Made by a program: the position numbers and the translations under genes
Notes under the pieces: model-generated
Told to the model about the DNA's origin: nothing
Database searches by the model: none
Seen by the model: the letters and a program-made list of their open reading frames with translations, nothing else
Shown here: positions 13,063-26,236 of the stretch, in pieces
How positions within the stretch are numbered: position 1 is the stretch's first letter
Layout: every line of letters starts with the position of its first letter
NCBI GenBank assembly: GCA_013399895.1
Contig: VXBA01001116.1
Span: 1,240,117 to 1,304,116 of the forward strand
Direction of reading: 5' to 3'
DNA: 64,000 nucleotides
Source: Serilophus lunatus
Lineage: Eukaryota > Chordata > Aves > Passeriformes > Eurylaimidae

Positions 13063-15132
13063 AAAAAAAAGAGGGAAAAAGCAAATTTTAGCCTTCAGAT
13101 CTGGATTTTCAAAAGCTCCAAAGGGAGTTGTTGCTCATTTCCTGTAGGAACTCAAGGCAGCTGATGTTCTGCGGTTGAATCAGCACCCTGGTGAATCCTG
13201 CCTGCAGCACATACAGGATAAATTTGTTTTCATTACTCATCCTGTAAACCACAGTAGCTTCTGTGGGTCTTGGTAACTCTCACAACTTATGAGGGAGTAC
13301 CTACAGGCCCAAGGGAAAGTCTAGTACCAGGAATGTTCGTGTTTGAAGCAGAAGAAAATTTAGAATTTTGAGGCGATAACATCAGTGATGATGAAATCTG
13401 TAACTTTACCTCCTAACATTTAATATTTCACATCTGCACACAGCAGTATTTGCTCTGTAAATGTAATTAGAAGATTTTCATCATAGAAATTACATTATTT
13501 GGCTTAATTGGTTACCAACAGTCAAGGAACTACTGATAAAACAGTATCAGCCTCTGTGTCTGCTATGGAATATTCAAAGATTATCAGTCCTTGAGGGTTG
13601 TAGGAGACTTAAAAATTTAATTTTTAAATTTTAAGTATTTAAGTTAGCAGTGATTAAGTAGGCCTAGAGAGTTGGTGGAGGCAAAAGAAGCCTTTGAGCT
13701 GCATTAGTACACTGCAAAAGTTGATAAAATCTGGAACACCACTCTCTGTTAGGTCAATCAGTTGGAGTTCTTGTGGGAAAGCCAAGGACAGAATGATACT
13801 TAGCCACTAAAATAAAGCAGAGAGGAAAAAACATACGAATATGATCATAAGCAGCTCATGACACAACAGGCTGATGGTGTTATGCCACTACTTTGTCAAA
13901 CACTACTGCCCAGCAGAGACTGTGCAGCACCCATTATGGATGGAACTAGATAAGGAAATAGGAAAGAAATTAATTTACATTCAGTTATTTACACAAGGTT
14001 AAAAAAGGGGCAAAAATTGCAAAAATTTGCCTCTAAAATTAAAGAAAATACGCAAGATTGGATGACAATACGAAGTAGCTTTCAGGAGTGTGGTTTCTGT
14101 AAGATGAAATTTAGAGTCATTCTTGCTGTAAAAACCATAACTGTGAGAAGTTTTGATCAAATGTGCTGGCTATGAGTAAAAGTGAAGATAAAACACAGAA
14201 AAGAATAATTACTGCAGCTGAAAAAGATAACAGAAAAAAAATGGGGAAATGGGGTCTATTTAACTGTAAATTTAAGAATGGCATTAGAGAGCAGAAATGT
14301 GAAGAGTGAGTAAGTTAACATTCTATACCAACACTTCAAAAGTCAATCAGGAGAAATATAGGTATCTCTGGTTTCATTTGTCCTGGGGTTTTGGTGGATT
14401 AAAGGTTTTAAACTGAAATCAAAGGCTGGTGATGCAACACCTGGGAAAACAAAAATACTTCCCTACAAATGAAATACTTCAACTTCTGCTCAGCCTTCAG
14501 TAGGGAAGATGGTCTGACACTTTTTATTGGAGGACTGATAAATATCTTTGTAAAAATGTTGGGATCATAAACGGGCTCACCCACACATGAGCAGCTCATT
14601 TTGTTTTTAAAATGAAAAAATAATGGTGGTAAATGGAAGTTCATTATTTATCTGATGTTTTTTTCCTTTTTTTTTTTTTCCAGGAGATTAATAATGTTGC
14701 AAATAGCAGCACGTAAAAGTGTCCCAGTAATCTATGAGTATCTTGGCTATAGATCAACAAGTAAACTGAAGACAGGCTTGCACACAAGCTACTGCAAAGT
14801 GACTCATAATTAATATAACTACTGAGCTGTTGAAATACTAACAAAAACCTGCCTGTAAGCAAAGCTACATCTGACTAGAAGATAAGTGGGGTTAAGGCTG
14901 AAAGTTCCTCCTTGGGTTTAAAAGCTCTGACTGCATAACTCTTATTTTCACAGGAAATGCAGCCAAGACAGCACCATTCAGCCATTCTTTTTAAAAATGA
15001 CTTTGCCCATCTGTCAACAGGGATTATTATGCATAACCTGTTTCACACAGTTATGCTGCTGTAGCTGTAAACCAAAAATGTCAAAATCGTGATACTAGAC
15101 TTTGAAAACAACTGCAAGCTGCTTATTTAATT

Positions 15133-15151
15133 TGTGTGTGTGTGTGTGTGT
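15133..15151 (+). repeat. (TG)n dinucleotide microsatellite
   Basis: About nine uninterrupted TG units. Confidence 0.9.
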
Positions 15152-15727
15152 TCCCCTCTGGATTGTTAGGACAAGCTTTTGTCTCCAGTGACATAATGCT
15201 GATATCCAGCAGAAATACACAAAATTGGTGCACTACAGTGCAGCTTTGGCTTTTTAATATAGAAATATTTTTCCAGGTTTACAGAAGAAATCAGGTTTCT
15301 TTTCCCTTTTAGGCTAAATGGCTTGGCACTTCTCAGGCAATAATCACATAATGTACTTGCTCAAATACAATTAAAAGATCTATTAATCTTCATTCTGCAG
15401 GACATAAGAAAGATTATCTGCGATTATTCAAAAGGACACCCTGGAGCCCCTATTATACAGCTTGTAAACAGACCTCTGGTCAAAACAAGGCTGGGTTACT
15501 AGCAGGACAGATCCAACCCTGGGACTCAGTTCTGCTTTGATCTGACACAGATGTGTTTTTCTGGTTTTCAAAACACCCTGTAAAGGCTTATCAGCTCTGC
15601 ACCAACTGTGTAGTGTGTGGAGAGCACAAGAAATGACTGATTTGAGGATTAATGCTCTCCTAAAACTGTTGACCAGTTGGAGACTGTTGACTGCTGGCCT
15701 GGAGTTAAATGGGAAAATATCTTCACC

Positions 15728-15925
15728 AGAAAAAAAAAAAAAATAAGCAATAACCATTTAGTGCCAGAAAAAATAAAAAACAAAACAAACCAACAAACCT
15801 CGGTGAAACAAAACCAAAAAAAAAACAACCAAGGAAACAAACCCACCAAACTCTCCCAAATAAAACAAAAAACACCCCAAAATGAACAAAAAAACCCAAA
15901 CCCCAAAAATAAGACCCAACCTAAT
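15728..15925 (+). repeat. A/C-rich strand-asymmetric tract, about 200 bp
   Basis: The plus strand is almost entirely A and C for some 200 bp, with motifs such as AAAC, CCAAA and ACCC. The minus (transcript) strand is T/G-rich. Open frames on both strands here (113 and 94 codons) follow from the composition. Confidence 0.8.
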
Positions 15926-18900
15926 CCAAACACCTCAGCTACTCTGAGAGGTGAAAGTTGAAGTTTGCTTTTGAAAGAGTTGATGAGCATCTCCTGGCCT
16001 TTAGGTCTGCTTGGCCAAGTTCACTTTTTATCCCAGGTAATGAAAAGAAAGGCCATGAAAATGGACTTCCACATTCCAGATAAAAGCAACAACTGAGTAA
16101 CTTCTGTCATTTTTAGTATAAATTCCATTCTAGAAAGCTCCACAAAAGCTGACTGATAGGGATTTACTGTAGGAATTTTCAAGAAACTTGGATTGACTGA
16201 ACTTGCAAACAGTTCAACAGTTCAAATTTTAAACTAGAACCCACTGACGTAGTAGCAGTTAATTAATACTGCACTATATTTAGTTAAATAGTAAATAAAG
16301 TTGATCTGCAACCAGAGCTTTTGTATCCAGAAATGACAACAAAATCTATTTGTCTCTCAGATGTGAATGCCAGTTGTCATAAAGTTCAGAGATTGACCAT
16401 TTCAGTAGTAGAATGAGTTTCTATTGAAATTGTCTATAAAGTTGTTTCATTTTCACAACAGGTATAAAAGTAAAAATAAGAATTCCAAAATATTTTAAAT
16501 TTAGCACCAAAACCTAAAATGCTGCATTTTCACTTTGAATGTTTTTCAGCTCTTCATATAAATAAGAAGAGGTTGCTAAAATATTTTTTTTTTTTTTAAT
16601 AAAAATGACAGCGATTCCATCCTTTGTACTGCTAAATAATTAACCAAAGGGGTGCTGATGCTTTAGTACAAAGGCAACAGGGTAAATCAGTCGAGACAAG
16701 TTGTTTCCTGAGTTTATTTGGAATCTTCTAAGTTTGAAAAAGAAAATGACAAAGCAGACTGGAGGTGTGTGGACATGAAGTGTGGTGTTTGAAGTTATGC
16801 CTGTTTTGGAATTAAGTATCTCTACTTATGCCTCAGTAGACCATTTTCCTTAGTACAATGTTTAACTCATTGTGAATGGTCCCTATAACTCGTATTAACC
16901 CAAAATATTATTTTTTTTAAATTATTTTTTTCATTGGTTTTGTAAAATTAAAGCATTCCTTTTGTACCCTAACCCATCTGGAAACAAAAAGAATGTCATG
17001 CAGAAGGCTGGCCCATAAATATACCATCTCAGCCTCTTGTCTAACAGAGAGAAGAATCTATAAAAAAAATTTTTATAAGGTTAAGAAAGTTAGGATCTTG
17101 CTGACTGAGGCTAGAAAAAGCATCAAAAGTGATGGTTCCCCACAAAGGATACAGGACAAACTACTTCCAGGGTTATAGAAAAAAGGTACTGTGTTTTTTA
17201 AAACTTAAACACAAGCTGGGATAAGTTTCTCCATATAAAGTCTCTATAACCCCTCCTGGAACACACACAGTGGACTCAATGACTGTTAATGGCCACACCT
17301 TGGAGATCACACTCTAAAGTTCTGTTGCAGACATGTTAAAAGCATTAAATAATATTACCACCATTCCCTGTGTAAATAAACCCATGTTATTTGTATGTTT
17401 CAAATGTCACACTTGCAGCTTTCTAAGGTTAACATAATAAAGATTTAGATAAAAAAATTACAGGCCATTTTCTCACTGAGAAGATTAGCAAAAATGTTTG
17501 CTTTTCACCACATGAAGAGTGCCAAAATTTCCTCAGGTGCGCTTTGGCTACAACTAGTTGCAACTAGCATTTTTGAAAAAAGAACAACAGGATTTTTTTG
17601 AACCAAAGACAGTAAAAGAGAAATGTATGGCTATGGATGGAAAAGCAATATACAGTCCTCTCAAAAACATTTTGCTACCATAAACAAGGCTGGATCCCAG
17701 AGAAAGTAGTATCTGAAGCAGAATATTTGCAAATTCTATATTTGCACAGACCCATGTAATCCCTCTTGACATTTGGTACAGCTGACAAAGAACTGCACAC
17801 ACCACAGAGAGTGAGGTCTGCTCTGCCATAAAACAGCAGAGAGACAGGAGACGATAAATTATTAACAAAGTCGAAATCTTAAAAAGTTTTGAACACCAAC
17901 ACACTGAGAAGTCTGTGAAAACACAGCTTTAAGAAATCTGAAAAGAACATATTTTCAGCTCTGGGCGATGTGGTTTCCTTGTAGATCCCTCAGATATCTT
18001 CTGCTTTTTTCCTTTTTCCCTTGTGTTCCCACAGTTCCCTTCACAAAATTAATCCTTTACGCTCCTTGCAGCCCTTGCTCTGCCAGGTGGGTATAAATCT
18101 AATTTGCCAAGATCCAGTGTTGACCATCAAAGAATTTGTGCCATGATGGAAAGCAAATTTTCCAGTCAACTAAAATAGTCAAAATTTCTAAGTCAACTTC
18201 ATGCACCTGGGAGATGTTGTGACACAGCCACTTTCATACTACAGGGGACTGAAAACTGATTTTAGCTGTATAAATCAGGGAAATAAAGTTGAATATCAGT
18301 GTAAACATACCAGCAAAAAAGTCTACAAAAACCATACCTTAATTTAAATGAACTTCTACTAGAAAGCAAAGAACTACATTGTCTGGCAGACAGAAATAAA
18401 AGATCTTTGGCTTTTTGTTGCAGCAGACTGTCTGGTAAGGAGTGTATTACATCAAGAAGTCAAGTAAAAAGTTATATTCTCTCCACTGTCTGTAAGTAGA
18501 TGTTTCTCATTCATGCACTGTGGACTGTTCCCTAGCTATTTGCTCTGTAGGCAGCAGAAAATATACCTCTATTACTGTTACACAAATCAGAAGTAATTCA
18601 TGTCTTGCAGCAGATTATTGTGCTTACATCAGGTGGCTCAATGAAAGAACATAATTTTCAAATTTGCTATGGTACCCAGTAGTGAAAATGTTTGCTTTTC
18701 CCACAGAAATCCGTGTTTTAAAAAGCAGAATCATTAATAGACAATTTATATATTTTAAGCAACAGCATCTTTAGTATTTTCCCTCACTGACTGATTCCCA
18801 GCAAGTCTTTGCAGAAATGTCTTGCCACTTGCCTTCTCGCCTTTAACCACTTGCCAATGTGACACCCACAGGGACTATAACCGTTGTGTTTTCCCCAAAT

Positions 18901-19479
18901 GTCATGTTAAACTAACCAGATTTAAAGGCTTTGTGGAACTGAGAATATTCTGCTCCGAGCAAGCGCTGCACTGCGTTTCACTTGGGATTAAACAGTGTCT
19001 TCGTTTTTTTGCCACAAAACACACACAGAAAGGGCTGGTTAACCTCCTGCTCATTACTGATGCAGTTATCCCCATAAGCTTCAGCAAAAACCTTGGCTAC
19101 AGGCACACAGGCACAGCCATCCATGATCCCGAGTTCACAAGAAGTTGCAAGCTCAAGTGAACTCGACCTTTTTACATCCTGGGCCAGGGGCCTCACCCCC
19201 AAACACAAATCACCCCACAAGACTACTGAGTCAGGTATTTCAGCCCTTTCAAATTGCAGAGCCACTCATGAGGCAGATGATGCTCTTCCTACATATATTT
19301 CTGATTTCATGAGAGGGGGTGATATGGTGATATATTAATTTGCAGTACTTCCTGATTTAGAAATGCAATCAGCTTGTAAAAATGCAAGTGTTATCTGCTC
19401 TATTCAGTAATTTATTTCTGAAATTGAGATGATGATTCTATGATGATAGCACATTTTGGACTTTGGTTTGAAAGATACT

Positions 19480-19786
19480 TGGAGAGAGCTGGAGGGACAT
19501 ATTTTTGCAAGGACAAGCAGTGATAGGACATGGGGGAAGGGCTATAAGATGAAAGAGGGTCGATTTAGATGAGATAATAAGAAGAAATTATTCCCTGTGA
19601 GGGTGGGCAGGCCCTGGCACAGGGTGCCCAGAGAAGCTGTGGCTGCCCCATCCCTGGGAGTGTCCAAAGGCAGGTTGGGATAACCTGGGATAGTGGAAGG
19701 TGTCCCTGCCCACGGCAAGCAATGGCACTGGGTGATTTTTGTGCTCCCTTCCAACCCAAACCATCCTGTGATGCCATCATTCTATG
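19480..19786 (+). mobile_element. CR1 LINE 3' fragment, about 300 bp
   Basis: This is a well-preserved CR1 3' end in plus orientation. It runs from 'ggagagagctggagggacat' through 'cctggcacagggtgcccaga', 'gaagctgtggctgccccatc' and 'ggaaggtgtccctgcccacg' to 'ccaacccaaaccatcctgtg' and a 'cattctatg' tail. Among the short CR1 copies it is the most complete. Confidence 0.93.
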
Positions 19787-22700
19787 TTTTGCAGTCATGC
19801 TGTTGCTCAAGAGCATAAAGGTCCGAGGCTAAATCTGAGAGAAATGTTCATGTTTTTAAAGTTTTTTTTTCCTGCATTCCTTACTTCCACTTCTGATGAC
19901 ACATTCAGCTGCAAAAGAGAATCTCACAGAAAAGCAGATTCATTTTCCTTGTCCAAATAACGTGTCTGAAGTGGACAAAGGCCTTTTAGAAAGGAGCCAA
20001 AAAAGCCCCCACGCAATCCCTTCCATTTTCTTGGGATATCTCAAAGGAAGCCTCATTGACTGAGATTGCAGTGAAATTATCTGCAGGCAACAGCCTAGCT
20101 GTATTTTGATTGCTTGGAAGTCAATTTGGAGTCTTAACACCCGCAGGATTTTCCAAAGGGCTTTTATTTGGAATGTTCTAAGGTTGCACCAACTCTTGAC
20201 AGCAGGTGGGAGGAACACCCTGTAGAGACCCTTTAGCTGGTACAGCTCAAAACATCACAGGTGTGCGTGGTAGCCAGGGACACAATTCATTCCTGACACC
20301 ACACAAATGACTCACGCAGGGTGGGTTGAAAACTGAAACAGAAATTCCAGCATAAAGTTTTGAAAGAAAACCTCAGATTTTAATAAGGCAACTATTTCTG
20401 TGCATTTTGCCTTCATTTGGCAAGTTCTTTTTATGCTGAAAGTCCTTTGTGGTCAAAAGGTGTTCTGTTGTAGAAAGACTCATATAATCTGTTTCTGTAT
20501 CTATAGACATGCAGGGGCACACACAGAGGTAGATGTACTTACATATGCACATACACATCTTTAAAACACAGGTCATCTTTGCTTAATGGTTTTCATCATC
20601 TGTGAAGCTGCTCTTTGGGTTAAATGTGTGTTCTCTCCAAAACACTCCTTAAAGCACTTTTCCATCAAAATTCTAAATGATTTTTACATTGAGACTAATC
20701 CTTACCACAGCACTGGATGTCCCCGTGCTGAGGAGAAATATACAGGGATTTTTATACCTCTGTATATATATGTAGACATATGAATGAATTAATGATAAAT
20801 TCAACTATGACCAGGTGAAAGCACATGTGGAAGAAGAAGCAAACTTAAAAAAGAAAAACATTGCTGAAAGCAAGTAGGAAAAGTTAATTTCTTACTGTAG
20901 AGGAAATCAAAGACTGGGAGACAAAATGTAGGTGATTTCACTAAGAAATGAGAATTAGATTCTTTGGGATGATGTGACTATTATATCTGGGGCATAGAAA
21001 AGAATTTACATCCATAGCTTGAAAATTTTCATTTTCAGTTTGATGCCAAGAACATTTTGGATTATATTAATTTCCTAATATTTTTCAACAAAGCCATGTG
21101 AAATGCTGAAAACATGTTATTTACATTATTTTTGCTTAGTCTTAGATTCATGTTTCCTTCCATAGACTCTAGATAAACACCTTGCACAGGCTTTTTCATG
21201 TTCCAGTACCTTCTAATACTTGAGTTAATAACTGAGACTTGGAGCTTCATTGTGGAAAACACCTTCTGAAGAACATCCATAAAGGTAGTTTTTGCCCCTG
21301 AGCAGACAAGTGACACCTCACCTGACAAATTCAAGCCACTGTGTGAGTCTATAGTTCAACATTATTAGAAACCAACAATCACCTGCCAGTGTAGCCCTGT
21401 TTTCCCATTTTCTCAATTATTTTTGTTTTTGATCCACACTTGGAAGTCCTTCAAAGTAAATCTGAGAGCAATGGGATGCACTTAGTCCCTGAAAGTAGAG
21501 GAAACTGACCAAATTTAGGACATGATCTTCCTGTTAATGACAGGAAGATGTATGACATAAGAAATATCTATTTTTTCTGCAAACATTCTCAATGTTACAT
21601 TCTCAATGGTGTATACAACTGATATGTTATTTATTATACACATCTGTGCTTTCCCAAATATTTGTGGAATATTACAGGAATACCCTTCTCCTACTGTTGC
21701 TTCCTGGACCAGTTTACATGCCCTTACTCCTATTAACCAGTACATTGACTTTTCTGAAACTCAACACAAATATTTTAGGTCAAAATGAGACAAAGAAGAC
21801 AATAAAATTTAACTAGGCACTGAAATTGCCTTTAACCTGTTGACAAGTGCATTGCTACACATAAGTCACATCTTGAATCTTGAATTTACCACTGTAACTG
21901 TTAAGAAGTGGATTCCATATGGAACACTGTGTTTTATTTGTTTAAAGTTTCTCAGGCTGCATATCAGAGAAGTCAGGTTTATTTCTACATAGCAAATGAA
22001 ATGCAATTATCCTGGAGAAATAAAGAAGTAACCTTTCTGGGCAGAAGGTGATTAGACAAAATAAATGAGATGGGACTTGCTAGTATTTTTTATATCCTAG
22101 TTTAACTACTTTAGCTGATGTGTTGATAGACATCCTAAGAATTTAAAACTTCATCCACAAAAAAACTAGCATTTAAAACCTGTAAGTATGTCAGCTCTGG
22201 TTCAGATTGCCTTCTATCCACAGCTCATGCAAGGAACCATGAGTTACAAATCTTCTTCTGCCTTTTGCAGTTGTGATCTTAAATTAGTGAGGCTTTCACA
22301 GGCTCCAAAGGGGAATATGTTGTGTCTTACTCTCTGCTCCCAAAAGCACACAGATTAGCCTTGCATGTCTCTTGTTCCACTGCCTGGAACAAAACTGGGA
22401 GCTGCTGTAGCAGCTACAACACCAGTGACAGGCAAAAAATACGAAGGTTAAGCTTCCCACAGCTGCTCAATTAGGAGTATTCTCATCAGACTGTCTATTT
22501 GTTTAATAATTTGTTTCCAAAACTGATTTGTAAATGAAGGGTAGCAATGTAAAAACCTAGCCCTTTTTGTCCACATTGCAATTTGCTTGGTTATGTTAAA
22601 AATTAAACTCTGTGGTTTTGGATCCCACTGAAGAGTAAAACCAGCACGGTAATTCTTAAAGTATTTTTAAACTGCTATTCACTAGTTTTGACTTATTGCT

Positions 22701-23860
22701 TCAAATCTTAACTCATAAGATGCTCACCAGCATAACCTGTCCCACAGAGTTCTGATTATTACAGCACCCACTTGAATTTAAACAGAGGTTAGAAATATGG
22801 TGACATAGCCAGAGACTAATTACATATGACTGCATTTGATCATTAAAGTAGAAAACTGAAACACAAAGACAAGTGCAACATGGTGCAATTGGTGCCCCTG
22901 ATACTAAAATTCCCTTTGTTGGAGTAGTTAGTGCTGAAACTTCTCTAGTTTCATAATTTTTTAAAAAAATAAAATCTAATTGCATATGGATGTTTTGACC
23001 AATACAAGCCTACACCAAATGTTGGCATCACTGAGATGGGAAGCCATGGGAAGCAAGAGGACAGGTGGTAAAGATGTGCAAATGCAAACCTTTTTCTATT
23101 CTAAGGGGATACAACATCCACAGGAAAGTTAAATCAGGATGTTGACAACACAACTGTCTGTATCAAGACAGCAGAACTATCTTAATACGAATTACTTTTC
23201 AGGGTAGGTAGGATGTAATGAATATTTCTGTAGTACAACTCAATTTTCAGGTTAACAGGAGTCTGGCACCTGTGTTACTTTTAATTGGAAAAAATGTTTA
23301 AAAGATTCTGCCCTTTTTTGTCTTGAAAGTGACACACTTACATTATAAAATCAATATGCACCTTAGGATACCCTTATCAGCTTGCTAAAATCCCGCAATT
23401 TTGGCATAGCAGACAGCAGTGCAAAGGTGTGGATTACAGCTACTGAGCCAAATCCCCCCATGAATTTGAAAAGAAATGCAGACACCATTAGTGACAACAT
23501 TACCACCCCTGGGTAATTCTGATTTAATTTTTATTCTGGCAGGGTGACCAGTGCATGACTGCAATGTAACATGCAATCTAACGTGCTGGGTCAGATCAGT
23601 GAGTCTGCACACCCTGTAAGGCTTCAGATCTATTCTGAAAAATCAACAGCCAACACTTCACCCCTTGTGATGCTGCTAATCAAGAGCCGCTCTTCAGACC
23701 TTGCAAGTATTTCAAGTTTAGGATGCATAAAAACTCAGTGAAAATAAAATGAAAATGCATTGATGGGGTTATTATGAAAGGCTAAATATTCTTACAGGTG
23801 TTTGAAGCTTTTTTTGGAGTTATTTTTATATGTACATGTAATTTAAATTGGTACTTGTTT

Positions 23861-24012
23861 TGCCCAGAAGCTGTGGATACTCCATCCTTGGGCCAGGTTG
23901 GAAGGGCCTTGGAGCAACCTGGGATAGTGGAAGGTGTCCCTGCCCATGGCAGGGGGTGGAACGATTAAGATTCTTTCCAACCCCAAACATTCTGTGATTC
24001 TATGATTCTCTG
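23861..24012 (+). mobile_element. CR1 LINE 3' fragment
   Basis: This plus-oriented CR1 terminus reads 'tgcccagaagctgtggatac', 'ggaaggtgtccctgcccatg' and a tail 'tctgtgattctatgattctc'. About ten bases of the usual 'aagtgtccaa' section are missing between 'ccatccttgg' and 'gccaggttgg', an internal deletion. Confidence 0.92.
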
Positions 24013-26148
24013 AAATCTTTAAAAATGTATATTTGCACAAACATGTACTAATTTGGAAACCTGTGCAACAATTAGCAGAAATAAATATGATGGAAAGATT
24101 AGGTTATAAGTTATCCAAACAAGCATTCAAACATTAATTTCCAGCATTCTTGCAACACCCATTAAACCACTGTACAAATTAAACCATCACAGGGGGAAGA
24201 AAACCCCACAGCAGAACTAGAAAAGGAGTTTCTTGTAGGCAACATTTCCTCCTCCTTTGGGTGATGACAAGAACAAACAATAAAGAAACACCTGCTTACT
24301 CTTTGGTGGGTGGACAAGTTCTTATTTCCATGCCAATTTCCCAGTGCCTCTCACGTTCCCTATAATGTTCCCTCACAGCAGCTACAGCAGTTTGTGTTGT
24401 TATGATGCAGTGTCAAGTATTCAGAGTTTTCTTACAACATCTTGGTCTAAATCACTTGTTTTTGTTGCTTACTGAAAGCTTCAGCTAATACAAAATGCTT
24501 TCATCTCGATCAGAGTGGAAAATCTTTCAGTTTCTGTACAAGCAAGAGACTCCTGTGAGTTCTCACTCCCCCCCAAAAAACTCCCCCAAACAACAAACAA
24601 TCAAAAAATTGAAGTTCTCTTTGCATGAAGTCATCCTTAAGTACATGTTGCAGTGCTCACATTTCTGAATTCACTCAGCTATGCTTCCTGTGGTATTTGT
24701 AATCCAACACTAAATCCTGTTTGTCATTCTTACCTGTACAACAACATTTTACAAGTGAAAAGCTGGTGAATTTGGTGGTTTTGATGCTAAGAAATTCATG
24801 TAGAGCATGAGTTGAGCAATCAGATTTTAAATCTCTGATTTTTAATCCTCCTGCTAACATTTGTAGTGGACACTGCAAGTTATGGTCTGTGCCTATGTTA
24901 CTCACCAATGTGCCAAAACCAAGTTTGGATGTTTCAGTAAATTAAGCTTTTTGTACATAGTATGCTATCAGCATCTTGCTTATTCTCTAATAATTTATTT
25001 AAACCAGGCTGAAAAATACTGTCATTTGTTTAAATCAAAGCTGCTGTTATACTTTTGAAATTTCATTGATTATCAGTGACATTTCAAAATTCTTCTGTGA
25101 AGAAAGTGTAAACTCCTCTGTGCAGTTTTACTGGGTAGCTGAAAGAATATTGTGAAAATCACTTGGCCAGGACTCACATAATGGTAACTTAAGAGTTTAG
25201 AAATAGTAACAATGAAACAATTAGGTAATAACAATGAATGTCTTGCTCTCCTGGCTACTTGTTAAATTTCTGTGTAGGTAATTTATTCTATGGTAATATG
25301 CATGGAACCAGCAGATCTTCTAAAATCCTGACTGCCAGCCCCCAGGACTTTCTCCATTTCCTGACAGGAAAAGGTAAGTGTTAACTTCAGGGGACACCAC
25401 CAATTCTTAGCACTGAAATTGTTGTGTAGGGATGTATGGCAGGTTAGTAGCATAAAAATATCAGAAAAAAAATCAGTTGGATAATTACATTGAAACGACT
25501 TTGGATAAAATTGCTGAATGTCAAGTTGGGGTAGAAATTTTTTTGTTAAAGGTAGGCTCCTAACCAAAACTAACCATGTCAACTCAGCAGAGTCAGTGGA
25601 GACAACAAGGTGTTCATTTTTTATCACCCAGAGGCGTCTCAGGAAACAAGTAATTGCTTTTTGCCTCCCTTTCAGTGAGATTTGAGAGGTGGAGTGCCAG
25701 TGATTTGCTTAGATTTGGCTACAGAGTTTTAGGAAAAATGCAGACACAAAACTTCACAGTAAAGAATCACACCAAAATGAGCTTTTGGCAGGATTTTAAA
25801 ACAGGAAACATTCCACTGTAAACTGTAGCAACAGTTGCATGAAGTGCTTCTGCAGAAAAAAACCCTCAAAGGTCTGTAAAACTAGAGTAGCATCCAAAAA
25901 TGAATCCTATGATATTATTCCCAAGCCAATCCAGTTGTGCAAGCTCAATGGAGAAAACTATTCTGATTGTGAAGACTACATACATGCCTCACATTTGGTC
26001 TGATGCTGGTTTACTTCCAGCTAAATAAAAGAGATACCTCTTTCATTGTTTTGAAAGCAGTTCTCCTAACAATGGAATTGCACAGAAATCTTAAAAAGAG
26101 CAAACAAACAAAATTTAAAAAAGCCCACTCAACAACAAATCCAAAAGG

Positions 26149-26236
26149 CGAAATACATACATACAGGTGTGTGTACACATATATATACATATATATATGT
26201 GTGTATATATGCACACACATCTATGCACACATACAT
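26149..26236 (+). repeat. Alternating purine-pyrimidine (TG/TA/CA) block
   Basis: The block has 'catacatac', then (GT)n, (AT)n, (GT)n, (AT)n and (CA)n segments. The AT core contains the palindrome 'acatatatatatgt', and the GT and CA flanks can pair with each other. Such sequence can form Z-DNA or cruciforms. Confidence 0.85.
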
